Below are positions 7,410 through 16,654 of a DNA stretch of 64,000 nucleotides, piece by piece (within the stretch, counting starts at the first letter, position 1; each line of letters starts with the position of its first letter). Both the position numbers and the translations under genes were made by a program. Below the pieces are notes generated by a model that saw only the letters and a program-made list of their open reading frames with translations, ran no database searches and was not told the DNA's origin. The stretch spans positions 1 through 64,000 of the forward strand of contig CAOJZV010000001.1 in the NCBI GenBank assembly GCA_948466255.1. Reading direction: 5' to 3'. The DNA comes from an uncultured Bacillota bacterium. Its GTDB lineage: Bacteria > Bacillota_I > Bacilli_A > RF39 > UBA660.

Positions 7410-8123
7410 ATGTATAGATATGTTAAAAGATTTATTGATATTATTTTATCTACTATACTTTTAATTTTATTTATGATTCCTATGATTATAGTTAGTATTT
7501 GTATTAAACTTGAAAGCCATGGTCCTGTTTTATTTAAACAAATACGTACTGGTTATAAAGGAAAAGAATTTACTTTATATAAATTTAGAAGTATGACTGT
7601 AGATAATGATGTACTTGATTTTGCAAATGAAAATAAGGTTACTCGTTTTGGTGATTTTATCAGAAAAACTTCATTGGACGAGCTACCACAATTTATAAAT
7701 ATTTTAAAAGGTGATATGTCATTTATTGGCCCAAGACCTTGGATCTGTGAGTATGCAAAATTATTTACTGATAATCAAAAAAGAAGACTTGATGTAACAC
7801 CTGGAATTACAGGTCTTGCTCAAGCTAGTGGTCGTAATGGTATTAATATACTTGATAAAATAAATTACGACCTTGAATATGTTGATAATTTTTCGTTTTT
7901 AATGGATTTAAAAGTAATTATTAAAACCATTAATATTGTATTTAGTAAAAAAGGAGCAGACATTAATAAAAGTGGTATTAAAAATGAACTTAATACTTTA
8001 GAAAAACATTATTTTAGTCATAATGTGATGTATAGAATTAATAAAAATCATACAACTAATAAAGTTAATGATTTAAAAGAAGACTATTTATCTTATAATG
8101 ATTTCATTATTCCAATTAATTAG
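7410..8123 (+). CDS. Undecaprenyl-phosphate sugar-1-phosphate transferase (bacterial sugar transferase)
   Basis: 237 residues from the ATG at 7410; a GTG at 7401 is in frame but overlaps the SD AGGGTG. An N-terminal reentrant or membrane helix (about 8-30) is followed by the catalytic core: PVLFKQIRTGYKGKEFTLYKFRSM, TRFGDFIRKTSLDELPQ and GDMSFIGPRPW. These are signature motifs of the PglC/EpsL/CpsE family. It starts the repeat unit by loading the first sugar phosphate on undecaprenyl phosphate. The C-terminus (about 195-237) is longer than the minimal PglC-like core and hydrophilic. Confidence 0.93.
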   Translation: MYRYVKRFIDIILSTILLILFMIPMIIVSICIKLESHGPVLFKQIRTGYKGKEFTLYKFRSMTVDNDVLDFANENKVTRFGDFIRKTSLDELPQFINILKGDMSFIGPRPWICEYAKLFTDNQKRRLDVTPGITGLAQASGRNGINILDKINYDLEYVDNFSFLMDLKVIIKTINIVFSKKGADINKSGIKNELNTLEKHYFSHNVMYRINKNHTTNKVNDLKEDYLSYNDFIIPIN

Positions 8124-8142
8124 AATATCAAGGGGGGATATC

Positions 8143-10260
8143 ATGAAGAAAGTATTATTTACGGCAACGGTAGATTCTCATATCGAGTTATTTCACGTGC
8201 CGTTTTTAAAATATTTTAAAGATAATGGATATGAAGTTCATGTCGCAACTAGTGGTAATAATGATATTCCTTACTGCGATAAGAAAATTAAAATTTCATT
8301 TGAAAGAAGTCCCTTTAAATTAAACAACTTAAAGGCAGTTAGAAAACTTAAAAAAATTATTGATAATGAAAATTATGATGTAATTCATACACACACACCT
8401 ATGGGAAGTGTTGTTACAAGGTTAGCTGCTTTAAAGGCTCGAAGGCATGGAACGAGAGTTATTTATACAGCTCATGGTTTTCACTTTTATAAAGGTGCTC
8501 CTCTACTTAATTGGCTTTTGTTTTATCCTGTGGAAAAGATTTTAGCTAAATATACTGATGAATTAATAACTATTAATAAAGAGGATTATACCTTAGCTAA
8601 AAATAAATTTAATGTTAATGTTTATTATGTTCCTGGTGTGGGAATTGACGAAAATAAATTTAATTTTAATATGAGTGCGAATGAAAAATCTAATTTAAGA
8701 AAATCTTTAGGTCTTAGTAATGATGATTTTATAATGATTTTTCCGGCTGAGTTATCTAATAGAAAAAGGCAAGAATGGCTAATTGGTTCTATTAAAGATT
8801 TAATAAATGATTATCCCAATATTCATATACTTTTACCTGGTCGTGATAATTTAAATGGAAAGATTCAATCATTTGCTAAAGAATTAGGGCTTAATAAAAA
8901 TATTCATTTTCTCGGTTTTAGAAAAGACATCCCTCAATTACTTTCAATTTCCGATATTGCAATTTCTTCTAGTAAACAAGAAGGATTACCTGTTAATATT
9001 ATGGAAGCAATGTATGTAGGTTTACCTATTATTGCGACTGACTGCCGTGGTAATAGAGATTTGGTTACTGATGGGATTAATGGTTACGTAGTGCCTAAAA
9101 ATGATAGTTATTCTTTTGTTAAAAGAATTAAAGAATTATATTTAAATAAACAAAAATTAATAGAAATTTCTAGAAAAAACCGAACCGATATTAATAAATA
9201 TTTACTTTCTAATATTATGGATAATATGAAAGATATTTATGAAAGAAAAACAAAAGTTATGCATGTTTTAGCTAGTAATAAATTTTCTGGAGCTGAAAAT
9301 GTGGCTTGTAATATTATAAAGCAATTAAATGATGAATACGATATGATTTATGTTGCCACTAAAGGTAACATTGAAGATATTTTAATTGAACGTAATATTA
9401 ATTATATTTTAATTGATAAATTATCTTTTAGAAATATTAAAAAAACTTTAAAAGAGTTTAGACCTGATATTATTCATGCTCATGATTTTAGAGCTAGTTT
9501 AATTATATCTATACTTAAATATAAGGCTAAAAGAATTTCTCAAATCCATCAAAATCCAATTTGGTTTTCGAAGATAAACATTAAAACAATTTTATACCAT
9601 TTTACTTCTAAAAAAATGAATAAAATTGCTTTAGTTTCGGAAAGTGTTTATAATGAATATGTTTTTAAGAATAATATTAAAAATAAAGTTTTCATTATCC
9701 CAAATTACGTTAATAAAAATTTTATTATTAATCAGTCAAAAGCACATTTTGATGAACACTTTGATGTTTGTTATTTTGGTAGATTATCTACTGAAAAAAA
9801 TCCATTACAATTTATTAGATTAATTAAATTGTATATAGATACTTATGGAAGAAAAATTTCTGCATGTATGATTGGTAATGGTAATCTGCATGATGAGTGT
9901 ATTAAACTAATTAATGAATATGGATTAGAGGATAATATTAAAATGATGGGATTTAAAAAAAATCCGTTTAAAATTTTGAAAAATTGTAAATGCATTATAA
10001 TGCCATCAGTTTATGAAGGCTTTGGTTTAGCTGCTGTTGAAAGCGCTTGTTTATCAAAACCTGTATTAAATAGTGGCGCTGGTGGGCTTAAAGAAATTTT
10101 CAAAGAAAATAAATGGCTAATTTGTAAAATTAATGAAGATTATGTTTATAAATTACATTTTATTATTCAAAATGGTTACAAGGGATCATTTGATGATATA
10201 CTTAATTTATACACTAATCTAGATAATTATAAAAACAATATTAAAAAACTTTATAAGTAA
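8143..10260 (+). CDS. Double GT4 glycosyltransferase (two fused domains)
   Basis: 705 residues from the ATG at 8143 (AGGGGGGAT SD). Residues 1-360 form a complete GT4 (GT-B) enzyme: HTHTPMGSVVTRLAA, TAHGFHFY, IFPAELSNRKRQEW, EGLPVNIMEAMYVGLPII. After a short linker (ERKTKVMHVLASNKFSGAEN) a second GT4 starts at about 372, with HAHDFRASLI, YFGRLSTEKNP and YEGFGLAAVESACLSKPVL. Both halves keep the E-x7-E donor motif, so two consecutive sugar additions by one polypeptide are plausible. A sequencing or assembly fusion is possible but no frame disturbance is seen. Confidence 0.9.
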   Translation: MKKVLFTATVDSHIELFHVPFLKYFKDNGYEVHVATSGNNDIPYCDKKIKISFERSPFKLNNLKAVRKLKKIIDNENYDVIHTHTPMGSVVTRLAALKARRHGTRVIYTAHGFHFYKGAPLLNWLLFYPVEKILAKYTDELITINKEDYTLAKNKFNVNVYYVPGVGIDENKFNFNMSANEKSNLRKSLGLSNDDFIMIFPAELSNRKRQEWLIGSIKDLINDYPNIHILLPGRDNLNGKIQSFAKELGLNKNIHFLGFRKDIPQLLSISDIAISSSKQEGLPVNIMEAMYVGLPIIATDCRGNRDLVTDGINGYVVPKNDSYSFVKRIKELYLNKQKLIEISRKNRTDINKYLLSNIMDNMKDIYERKTKVMHVLASNKFSGAENVACNIIKQLNDEYDMIYVATKGNIEDILIERNINYILIDKLSFRNIKKTLKEFRPDIIHAHDFRASLIISILKYKAKRISQIHQNPIWFSKINIKTILYHFTSKKMNKIALVSESVYNEYVFKNNIKNKVFIIPNYVNKNFIINQSKAHFDEHFDVCYFGRLSTEKNPLQFIRLIKLYIDTYGRKISACMIGNGNLHDECIKLINEYGLEDNIKMMGFKKNPFKILKNCKCIIMPSVYEGFGLAAVESACLSKPVLNSGAGGLKEIFKENKWLICKINEDYVYKLHFIIQNGYKGSFDDILNLYTNLDNYKNNIKKLYK

Positions 10261-10274
10261 AGAAGGTGATGTAT

Positions 10275-11525
10275 ATGAAATTTAATATTCGCAAATTATT
10301 TATATATTTGCTGTTTTTCTATATCATATACACGCCTTCTACTTCTTCATTTATTCTATTTGATAAAAATATAACTATTCCTATTATTACTTTGATAATG
10401 GGTTTGTATTATCTCATTTGTAATAGATATAAAGAATTTAAAATTAATAAAATATTGTTCTTATTTGTTATATTGATAACTATTTCTAATTGCTATTATT
10501 TATTTATTTATATTTTAAACAATAATGTGTTAAGTGTTGTAGATAGTAGAATTATTCAAAACAATTTAGTATTATGTTATTTAGTAATTATATCTGTGAT
10601 ATTCTCTATATTGAAAAAAAGTAATTATACTAAAAATGATATTTTAAATATTGTAATTAATTTAGCTGTTTTTCAAGGACTTATTTGTGCATTAATGGTA
10701 CTAATACCTAATCTTCACAATATTGCTTTGAGTTTCTATTATAAAGGAGCTGAAGAAAATATATTTATTTCTACTAGTAGAATATATGGTATTTCTTCGG
10801 ATTATACTTATGCAACACCTATCTATCATGCATTTATTGCTGGTATTGCCTTTTATAAATATTTAGTTAATAATGGGAAAAATAACCTTTTGAAATGTGT
10901 GATTATTTCTATATCAATTTTATTAAATGGTAGAACTGGTCTTATTATACTTTTATTTTTAGTAGCTTATTATTTAATTACTTATTGCTTTAAAAATAAA
11001 AAATTCTTTAAATTAATTAAAGGTATTTCTATTTGTATTGTGGTTATATTTGCTTCAATACTACTATTGAAAAGTTTTTTACCGTCAACTTATAATTTTA
11101 TTCATCTAATGGCTGTGGACACTATTAATCTTGTCCAAAATGATGAATATGATGGGAATTATGGTATTTTAAAAAATAGTATGCATTTCCCTAAAGGAGA
11201 TGGTTTAATATTTGGTGAAGGCTTTAGAGTCTTTGGTAGTGAGGGCATTAGTCGTGGATATATTCCTTCTGATATAGGATATATAAATGATATTCATATG
11301 GGAGGAATTATATATTGTATTTTCTTATATGGAGCTTTTATTTACTTAATTGGCCGCCTTCTTAAGAAAAGTCCTATTAAAATACCTTTATATATAACTT
11401 TATTTATTGCGAATTTTAAAGGTGAAGCCTTTCACTCATCTATTTTGGCATTTTTAGTAATTTTCTTATGTTTATTGGAGGTTTATAATGAAAAAAAAAG
11501 TAACTATAGTAATTCCAATTTATAA
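10275..11525 (+). CDS. O-antigen/exopolysaccharide polymerase, Wzy-like
   Basis: 416 residues from the ATG at 10275 (GAAGG SD, 8-nt spacing). About ten hydrophobic segments run through the whole protein. One large loop (about 285-345) contains GRTGLIILL before it and the GDGLIFGEGFRVFG segment within it, as in Wzy/WaaL polymerases. Sequence conservation in this family is low, so the call rests on topology and on position between glycosyltransferase genes and Wzx. The 3' end overlaps the next gene by 38 bp. Confidence 0.78.
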   Translation: MKFNIRKLFIYLLFFYIIYTPSTSSFILFDKNITIPIITLIMGLYYLICNRYKEFKINKILFLFVILITISNCYYLFIYILNNNVLSVVDSRIIQNNLVLCYLVIISVIFSILKKSNYTKNDILNIVINLAVFQGLICALMVLIPNLHNIALSFYYKGAEENIFISTSRIYGISSDYTYATPIYHAFIAGIAFYKYLVNNGKNNLLKCVIISISILLNGRTGLIILLFLVAYYLITYCFKNKKFFKLIKGISICIVVIFASILLLKSFLPSTYNFIHLMAVDTINLVQNDEYDGNYGILKNSMHFPKGDGLIFGEGFRVFGSEGISRGYIPSDIGYINDIHMGGIIYCIFLYGAFIYLIGRLLKKSPIKIPLYITLFIANFKGEAFHSSILAFLVIFLCLLEVYNEKKSNYSNSNL

Positions 11526-12396
11526 TGCATCTAGTCATTTAGAAAAATGTGTTGAATCAGTTATTAATCAAACTTATCAAAATTTAGAAATTATTTTAGT
11601 TGATGATGGTTCTACTGATAATAGTGGAACTATGTGTGATGATTTTGCTTCTAAAGACAAACGTATTAAAGTTATACATAAAGATAATGGCGGTGTCTCT
11701 TCCGCTCGTAACTATGGCATTAACATTTCAAGCGGTGATTATATTTGTTTTTTAGATTCTGATGACTATTATAATCATAATTTTGTTAATGAAATGTATC
11801 ATGAAATTGTAAAGAAAAATGCTGACTTGTGTTATTGCGGATACATTAAAGTTGATAACGGGAATATGAAAAGAAATAAAACTAAATTTACTACTAAAAA
11901 TTGCCTTTTAAATTATTTTAGTGGTAAAACTAAAATTCAAACAGGATGCTTTTTTATAAAAAAAGATTTAATTATAGATTATAATTTAAAATTTGAAGAA
12001 GGTGTTTCTTGGGGTGAAGATTATAAGTTTTTCTCTTCTATCATTTTCTATGCTAAAAGGGTATCATATTTGAATAATTATTATTTATTCTATAATGTTA
12101 CTGATAATGATAATAAGTTATCAAAAGTTAATGTTGCTATGATTGAAAAAGACAAAAAAATGATACTTGATATTATTTCTGATTTAAAGTTGTCTGAAAG
12201 GGATAAAAATATGTTATTATATTATAGATTACCAGCTTTATTAATTAATAAAATATATTTACTAAAAGGTAAAAATGACTTAAGAAATTTATTTAGGGAA
12301 AATATAAATTATATTAATAATCTTAAATTTAATAATGGTTTAAGAAGTCTTAAATTATATTTCAAAAAATACAGATTGGAGAAATTTTTAAAATGA
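11488..12396 (+). CDS. Family 2 glycosyltransferase
   Basis: 302 residues. A GT-A fold is visible: VTIVIPIYNASSHLEKCVES at the start, DDGSTDNSG, the DXD-equivalent FLDSDDYY, and SWGEDYKFF as the acceptor-side acid. It resembles EpsJ/capsular GT2 enzymes that add one sugar to the lipid-linked unit on the cytoplasmic face. The ATG at 11488 has the SD TTGGAGG inside the upstream gene. The TGA stop overlaps the next ATG (ATGA). Confidence 0.92.
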   Translation: MKKKVTIVIPIYNASSHLEKCVESVINQTYQNLEIILVDDGSTDNSGTMCDDFASKDKRIKVIHKDNGGVSSARNYGINISSGDYICFLDSDDYYNHNFVNEMYHEIVKKNADLCYCGYIKVDNGNMKRNKTKFTTKNCLLNYFSGKTKIQTGCFFIKKDLIIDYNLKFEEGVSWGEDYKFFSSIIFYAKRVSYLNNYYLFYNVTDNDNKLSKVNVAMIEKDKKMILDIISDLKLSERDKNMLLYYRLPALLINKIYLLKGKNDLRNLFRENINYINNLKFNNGLRSLKLYFKKYRLEKFLK

Positions 12397-13451
12397 AAAC
12401 GGTGTATTTAAGAGGGTATTTGGTTCAGAATCTCGGAGATGATTTGTTTATTAAAATTTTAGTTGATCGATATCCAAATTGTAAATTTGTTGCTTATTCT
12501 AGTTATAAATATAAACATTTTAATAATTTAAAAGTTTATAATATGCCTTTTATTAATAAATTAATTCGTATTATATCTAACGAAAAGTTTAATCTAGGAA
12601 ATATTTTGAAAAGAAAATGTTCCTATATGGTTAGTATTGGTGGTTCAATTTTTTATGATAATGATGACGTTTTTAATATTAATAAAAAAATAAAAAATGA
12701 ATACTATAGACCGTTTTTACATTTTTCAGTAATTGGTTCTAATATTAACGGAACAAGAGAACCCATGTATTATAAATTAATTGAAGATTTAATATTAAAC
12801 AAGGCTGATGATGTTTGTTTCAGAGATAAATTATCTTATAATCTGTGCAAATCTAACCATGTTAGGTATGCGCCAGACATTGTTTTTTCCTTAACTGCTC
12901 CTTCTGTCAGTAAAAGTAATAAAGTTTTATTTTCAGTTATTGATTGCTCTAAAAAAATGAGTAATAATATACAGGTTGATTATGAAAATAAATTAATTGA
13001 AATGATTGAAAAGTTTAATCACCTTGGCTATGAAATAACATTAATGTCGTTTTGTGAATACGAAGGTGATAAAAAATCTATTGTTTCAATATTAAAAAAA
13101 CTTGATGAAAAGGAATCTAATATTAAGGTTGATACTTATTTTTATAAAGGTAATCTTGAAGAGGCTTTAAATATAATTAATAATCATGATATTATTGTTG
13201 GTGGTAGATTTCATGCAAATATTTTAGGCTTAGCTTTTAACAAAACTATTATTCCAATGATTTATAGTGATAAAATGGAAAATGTTTTAACTGATATTAA
13301 ATTTGAAGGATTATCTATTGATTTAAATAGTATTAAATCTTTTAATGTTGATAATTTAAACAAGGGTAATCTTAATTATCATTTGAACACTGATAATTTA
13401 AAAGATGAATCAAAGCAACATTTTGAATTTTTAGATAATATTTTAAAATAG
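12393..13451 (+). CDS. Polysaccharide pyruvyl transferase family protein
   Basis: 352 residues. The N-terminus VYLRGYLVQNLGDDLFIKIL and later VSIGGSIFYD, RDKLSYNLC, YAPDIVFSL and IVGGRFHANILGLAF match the CsaB/WcaK fold, a GT-B-like family that attaches ketal-linked pyruvate or similar groups. The expected Arg/His active-site stretch (GGRFHANI) is intact. The ATGA overlap with the GT2 gene shows translational coupling. It would add a negative charge to the repeat unit. Confidence 0.85.
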   Translation: MKTVYLRGYLVQNLGDDLFIKILVDRYPNCKFVAYSSYKYKHFNNLKVYNMPFINKLIRIISNEKFNLGNILKRKCSYMVSIGGSIFYDNDDVFNINKKIKNEYYRPFLHFSVIGSNINGTREPMYYKLIEDLILNKADDVCFRDKLSYNLCKSNHVRYAPDIVFSLTAPSVSKSNKVLFSVIDCSKKMSNNIQVDYENKLIEMIEKFNHLGYEITLMSFCEYEGDKKSIVSILKKLDEKESNIKVDTYFYKGNLEEALNIINNHDIIVGGRFHANILGLAFNKTIIPMIYSDKMENVLTDIKFEGLSIDLNSIKSFNVDNLNKGNLNYHLNTDNLKDESKQHFEFLDNILK

Positions 13452-13460
13452 GAGTTTAAT

Positions 13461-14861
13461 ATGGATAAGAAAAAAGAATTATTTAGAAATACTGTTATTA
13501 TTTTTATTGGTAAACTACTTCCACAAGTACTTTCTTTTTTCATGCTTTATTTATATACTTCTTTTTTAAGTACTAGTGAATATGGATCTGTTGATTTAAT
13601 TATCACTTATGTTTCTTTACTCGCCCCTATTATAACTTTACAACTTGAAATGGCGATGTTTAGATTTTTAATTGATGCGAGAAATGATGATGATGAAAAG
13701 AAAAAACTAATTAGTAACAATTATATTTGTTTGATTATATTTTCTTTGATTTTTACTATTTTATATTTAATAGTAATGTCATTCATACACTTTTCATTTA
13801 CTTTTATAGTCTTAATTTATATTTTATCAACTATCTTTATGTCTAATGCGATGCAGATTGCTCGTGGTCTTGGTAAAAACAAGGTATTCGCTTATGCTAG
13901 TATTATTAATGCGATTATTCTTGTAATTAGTAATATTTATTTATTGGTATTTTTACATTTGGGTATGTATGGGATGCTTTTATCTTTTGTTATCTCAAAT
14001 GTTCTTACATTTATTTATTTAATATTTAAACTTAAATTATACAAACATATTGATTTTAAAAAGAGTGATTTTAATAAAACTAAACAATTAATTAAATATT
14101 CGTTACCTTTAATTCCAAATGGAATTTCTTGGTGGGTTATTAATGCAGCTGATAGAACTATTATAAGTGCCATCTTAGGAACTGCAGCTAATGGTATTTA
14201 TGCAATTAGTAATAAATTTCCAGCTATTTTATCTAGTGTTGGAACAGTATTTAGTTTATCTTGGAGTGAGTCTGCTTCACTTCATATTAACGATAAAGAT
14301 AGAGATGATTTTTTCTCTGACGTTTGTAATAAAGCGTTAAAAATATTTGGTGGTTTAAGTATTTTAATTATTACTATGATTCCATTTATTTTTCCTTTAC
14401 TTATTAATTCTAGCTTTAATGAAGCTTATAAATATATTCCAATTTTAATGTTTGGAGCTTTGTGCAATAATATGGTTATTTGTTATAGCGGAATCTATAT
14501 TGCAAAAAAGCTTACTAAAAAGGTTATGAATACTTCTATTATTTCAGCGGTTATTAATATTGTAATTAATTTGGTTTTAATTAAATTTATTGGTATTTAT
14601 GCAGCTGCTATTTCAACTTTTATCTCTTATTTTGCCATGCTTATTTATCGTCATTATGATGTTCAGAAGTATGTTAAAATTAAATACGATTTATTTTTAA
14701 TTTTAAAAATTAGTTCTATATTAGTTTTAGTATCTATTCTATATTATATTAATAATTTTTATCTTAATATTTTTGCTTTATTAATTGGATTTATTTTTGC
14801 CTTTGTTTTGAATAAATCATTAATTAAATCATTTAAAAATATAATTTTACATAAAAGATAA
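13461..14861 (+). CDS. Polysaccharide flippase (Wzx, MOP superfamily)
   Basis: 466 residues with about twelve to fourteen membrane segments. The start KKELFRNTVIIFIGKLLPQ and the internal LIKYSLPLIPNGISWWVINAADRTIISAILG are typical of Wzx/RfbX. It moves the completed lipid-linked repeat across the membrane for polymerisation. AGGAG precedes the ATG. It is the last gene of the operon and is followed by a terminator. Confidence 0.93.
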   Translation: MDKKKELFRNTVIIFIGKLLPQVLSFFMLYLYTSFLSTSEYGSVDLIITYVSLLAPIITLQLEMAMFRFLIDARNDDDEKKKLISNNYICLIIFSLIFTILYLIVMSFIHFSFTFIVLIYILSTIFMSNAMQIARGLGKNKVFAYASIINAIILVISNIYLLVFLHLGMYGMLLSFVISNVLTFIYLIFKLKLYKHIDFKKSDFNKTKQLIKYSLPLIPNGISWWVINAADRTIISAILGTAANGIYAISNKFPAILSSVGTVFSLSWSESASLHINDKDRDDFFSDVCNKALKIFGGLSILIITMIPFIFPLLINSSFNEAYKYIPILMFGALCNNMVICYSGIYIAKKLTKKVMNTSIISAVINIVINLVLIKFIGIYAAAISTFISYFAMLIYRHYDVQKYVKIKYDLFLILKISSILVLVSILYYINNFYLNIFALLIGFIFAFVLNKSLIKSFKNIILHKR

Positions 14862-14884
14862 TATTTATAATTATCTTTTTTTAT
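14853..14884 (+). terminator. Terminator of the exopolysaccharide operon
   Basis: AAAAGATAAT and ATTATCTTTT arms with a short AT loop, then a T-run. It overlaps the wzx stop region. Confidence 0.75.
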
Positions 14885-14938
14885 TGTGATTATTTTTATG
14901 GTAATTGTGATATAATGTTTAAAGGAGATGATAGATAA

Positions 14939-15643
14939 ATGGTTACTTTTGAAAAAAACACAAGGCTTAAAAATATTTTAAAGGGTATATTTGTTATTTT
15001 TCTTTATTTTTTTGTAAGTTTATTTAAGGATCTTCCTTTATTGTTAATGGGACTTCATTATGATTCTTTCAGTATTTTTGGAAAAGAATTTTACTCTGTT
15101 TTAATTGAGGTTTTATTAATTTTAGTTATTCTCTTTGTGTTTAAAGATGAATTTAAAAAGGCTTTTTATGATTTAAAGAAAAATCATTTAAAATATTTTA
15201 CTAGTAATTTAAAATATTATATTATTGGTGTTATTGTTATGATGCTAGCAAATGCAACAATTTTGATGCTTGGTGGTAATTCTTCTGACAATGAAACAGC
15301 TATTAGAGGCCAGTTTGAAATGTATCCTATTTTTACTTTTATTTCAGCTGTCTTTTTAGCCCCTATTTTAGAGGAAAGTGTATTTAGATTGAGTTTTAGA
15401 AATATATTTAAAAATAATTTATTATTTATTTTAGCTTCTGGTTTAATATTTGGCGGATTACATTTGACAGGTATGCTTGATAGTAACTTATTTTTCTTAT
15501 ATTTAGTTTCTTATTCAGCTATGGGTATAGTATTTGCTTATATGCTTGCTAAAACTAATAATATATTTGTAACAATAGGATTTCATTTTATGCATAATGG
15601 CATACTTATGTCTTTACAGACTTTTCTATTATTATTTGGATAA
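14939..15643 (+). CDS. CPBP family intramembrane metalloprotease (Abi/CAAX)
   Basis: 234 residues with about seven hydrophobic segments. Family motifs: APILEESVFR (EExxxR, metal ligand and catalytic Glu), FGGLHL and FHFMHNG (His ligands). AAAGGAG precedes the ATG, and a TATAAT at 14911-14916 is a likely -10 although no good -35 is seen. Members process prenylated or membrane-embedded peptides or act in bacteriocin immunity; the substrate here is unknown. It stands alone between two terminators. Confidence 0.9.
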   Translation: MVTFEKNTRLKNILKGIFVIFLYFFVSLFKDLPLLLMGLHYDSFSIFGKEFYSVLIEVLLILVILFVFKDEFKKAFYDLKKNHLKYFTSNLKYYIIGVIVMMLANATILMLGGNSSDNETAIRGQFEMYPIFTFISAVFLAPILEESVFRLSFRNIFKNNLLFILASGLIFGGLHLTGMLDSNLFFLYLVSYSAMGIVFAYMLAKTNNIFVTIGFHFMHNGILMSLQTFLLLFG

Positions 15644-15664
15644 AAGGCTTTGCCCTTTTTTTTG
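15642..15664 (+). terminator. Terminator after the CPBP gene
   Basis: AAAGG / CCTTT stem around CTTTGC, followed by T8; it starts at the stop codon. Confidence 0.65.
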
Positions 15665-15694
15665 TTTGTGGTAAAATTATGGTAGGTGAATAAT

Positions 15695-16573
15695 ATGGGC
15701 AAGAAAAAAAAGAAAAAAAATTTTAGCCTAGCAAAATTTATATTTATTATTATTTTAATTGGTTTATTTGTTTATACTTATGGGACTTATATTGAACCTA
15801 AACAAATAAAAATTAAAGAATATAAAATTCAAAATAGTAATATTAGTGATAATTTTGATGGTTTTAAAATTATAGGTATCAGTGACATCCACTATGGCAA
15901 ATATTTTACTCATAATGATTTAAAAAAATTAGTTAATAAAATTAATGATTTAAATCCTGATATTGTCGTGTTTACAGGTGATTTAATTGATAATAATACT
16001 AAAATGACTACTAGTATGGTTAACGATATTGCAGGGGAACTTAAAAAAATATCTACTACTAGTGGAAAATATATTATTAGTGGTGAAGATGATACTAAGT
16101 TCGATGAATGGGAAAATATTATTACTGGCGGTGAATTTGTAAATTTAAATAATAACTATGATACTATTTATAAGAATGGATATGATAGTATTTTAATTGC
16201 TGGTGTCAGCTCATTTGATGATAAAGAATCTATTATAAATAAAAACCAAAAGACCCAAAATTATATAAATTCTTTTGAAAAAGATGGCCCATTATATAAA
16301 ATTTTGTTAATGCATGAGCCTGATTATATTGATGACTTAGAAGACAACAAATATGATTTAATTTTGGCTGGTCATTCACATGGTGGTCAAATCGGAATAC
16401 CTGGCATAAACGAATTGTTCATTCCCGAAGGTGCACATAAATATTCTAATGGTCATTATAACTTAAAAAATGGTGATCTATATGTATCAAGCGGAATTGG
16501 AATTTCTAACATTAATTTTAGATTTTTACAAATGCCGACTATTGATGTTTATCGTCTTATCAAAACAAAATAA
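15695..16573 (+). CDS. Membrane-anchored metallophosphoesterase (YkuE-like) with altered GNHD motif
   Basis: 292 residues from the ATG at 15695 (TAGGTG SD). A Lys-rich start and one membrane helix (about 14-33) are followed by a calcineurin-like phosphoesterase domain. Metal-binding motifs DIHYGKYF, TGDLID, LMHEPD and GHSHGGQ are present. The usual GNH(D/E) motif reads GEDD, so the bridging Asn ligand and catalytic His are both replaced. The relatives remove lipid-A-like or UDP-linked phosphates outside the membrane; activity here is uncertain. Confidence 0.88.
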   Translation: MGKKKKKKNFSLAKFIFIIILIGLFVYTYGTYIEPKQIKIKEYKIQNSNISDNFDGFKIIGISDIHYGKYFTHNDLKKLVNKINDLNPDIVVFTGDLIDNNTKMTTSMVNDIAGELKKISTTSGKYIISGEDDTKFDEWENIITGGEFVNLNNNYDTIYKNGYDSILIAGVSSFDDKESIINKNQKTQNYINSFEKDGPLYKILLMHEPDYIDDLEDNKYDLILAGHSHGGQIGIPGINELFIPEGAHKYSNGHYNLKNGDLYVSSGIGISNINFRFLQMPTIDVYRLIKTK

Positions 16574-16596
16574 AATCACTTTTCAGTGATTTTTTT
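16572..16596. terminator. Bidirectional terminator
   Basis: AAAATCACT / AGTGATTTT arms with a TTTC loop. T-runs on the plus strand and A-runs upstream serve the metallophosphoesterase gene and possibly the convergent methyltransferase. Confidence 0.7.
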
Positions 16597-16654
16597 ATAA
16601 TTTTATTTAGGTTGTTTGGCTTTAGGTAATATATTGCAAAGACTTACATTTTTT

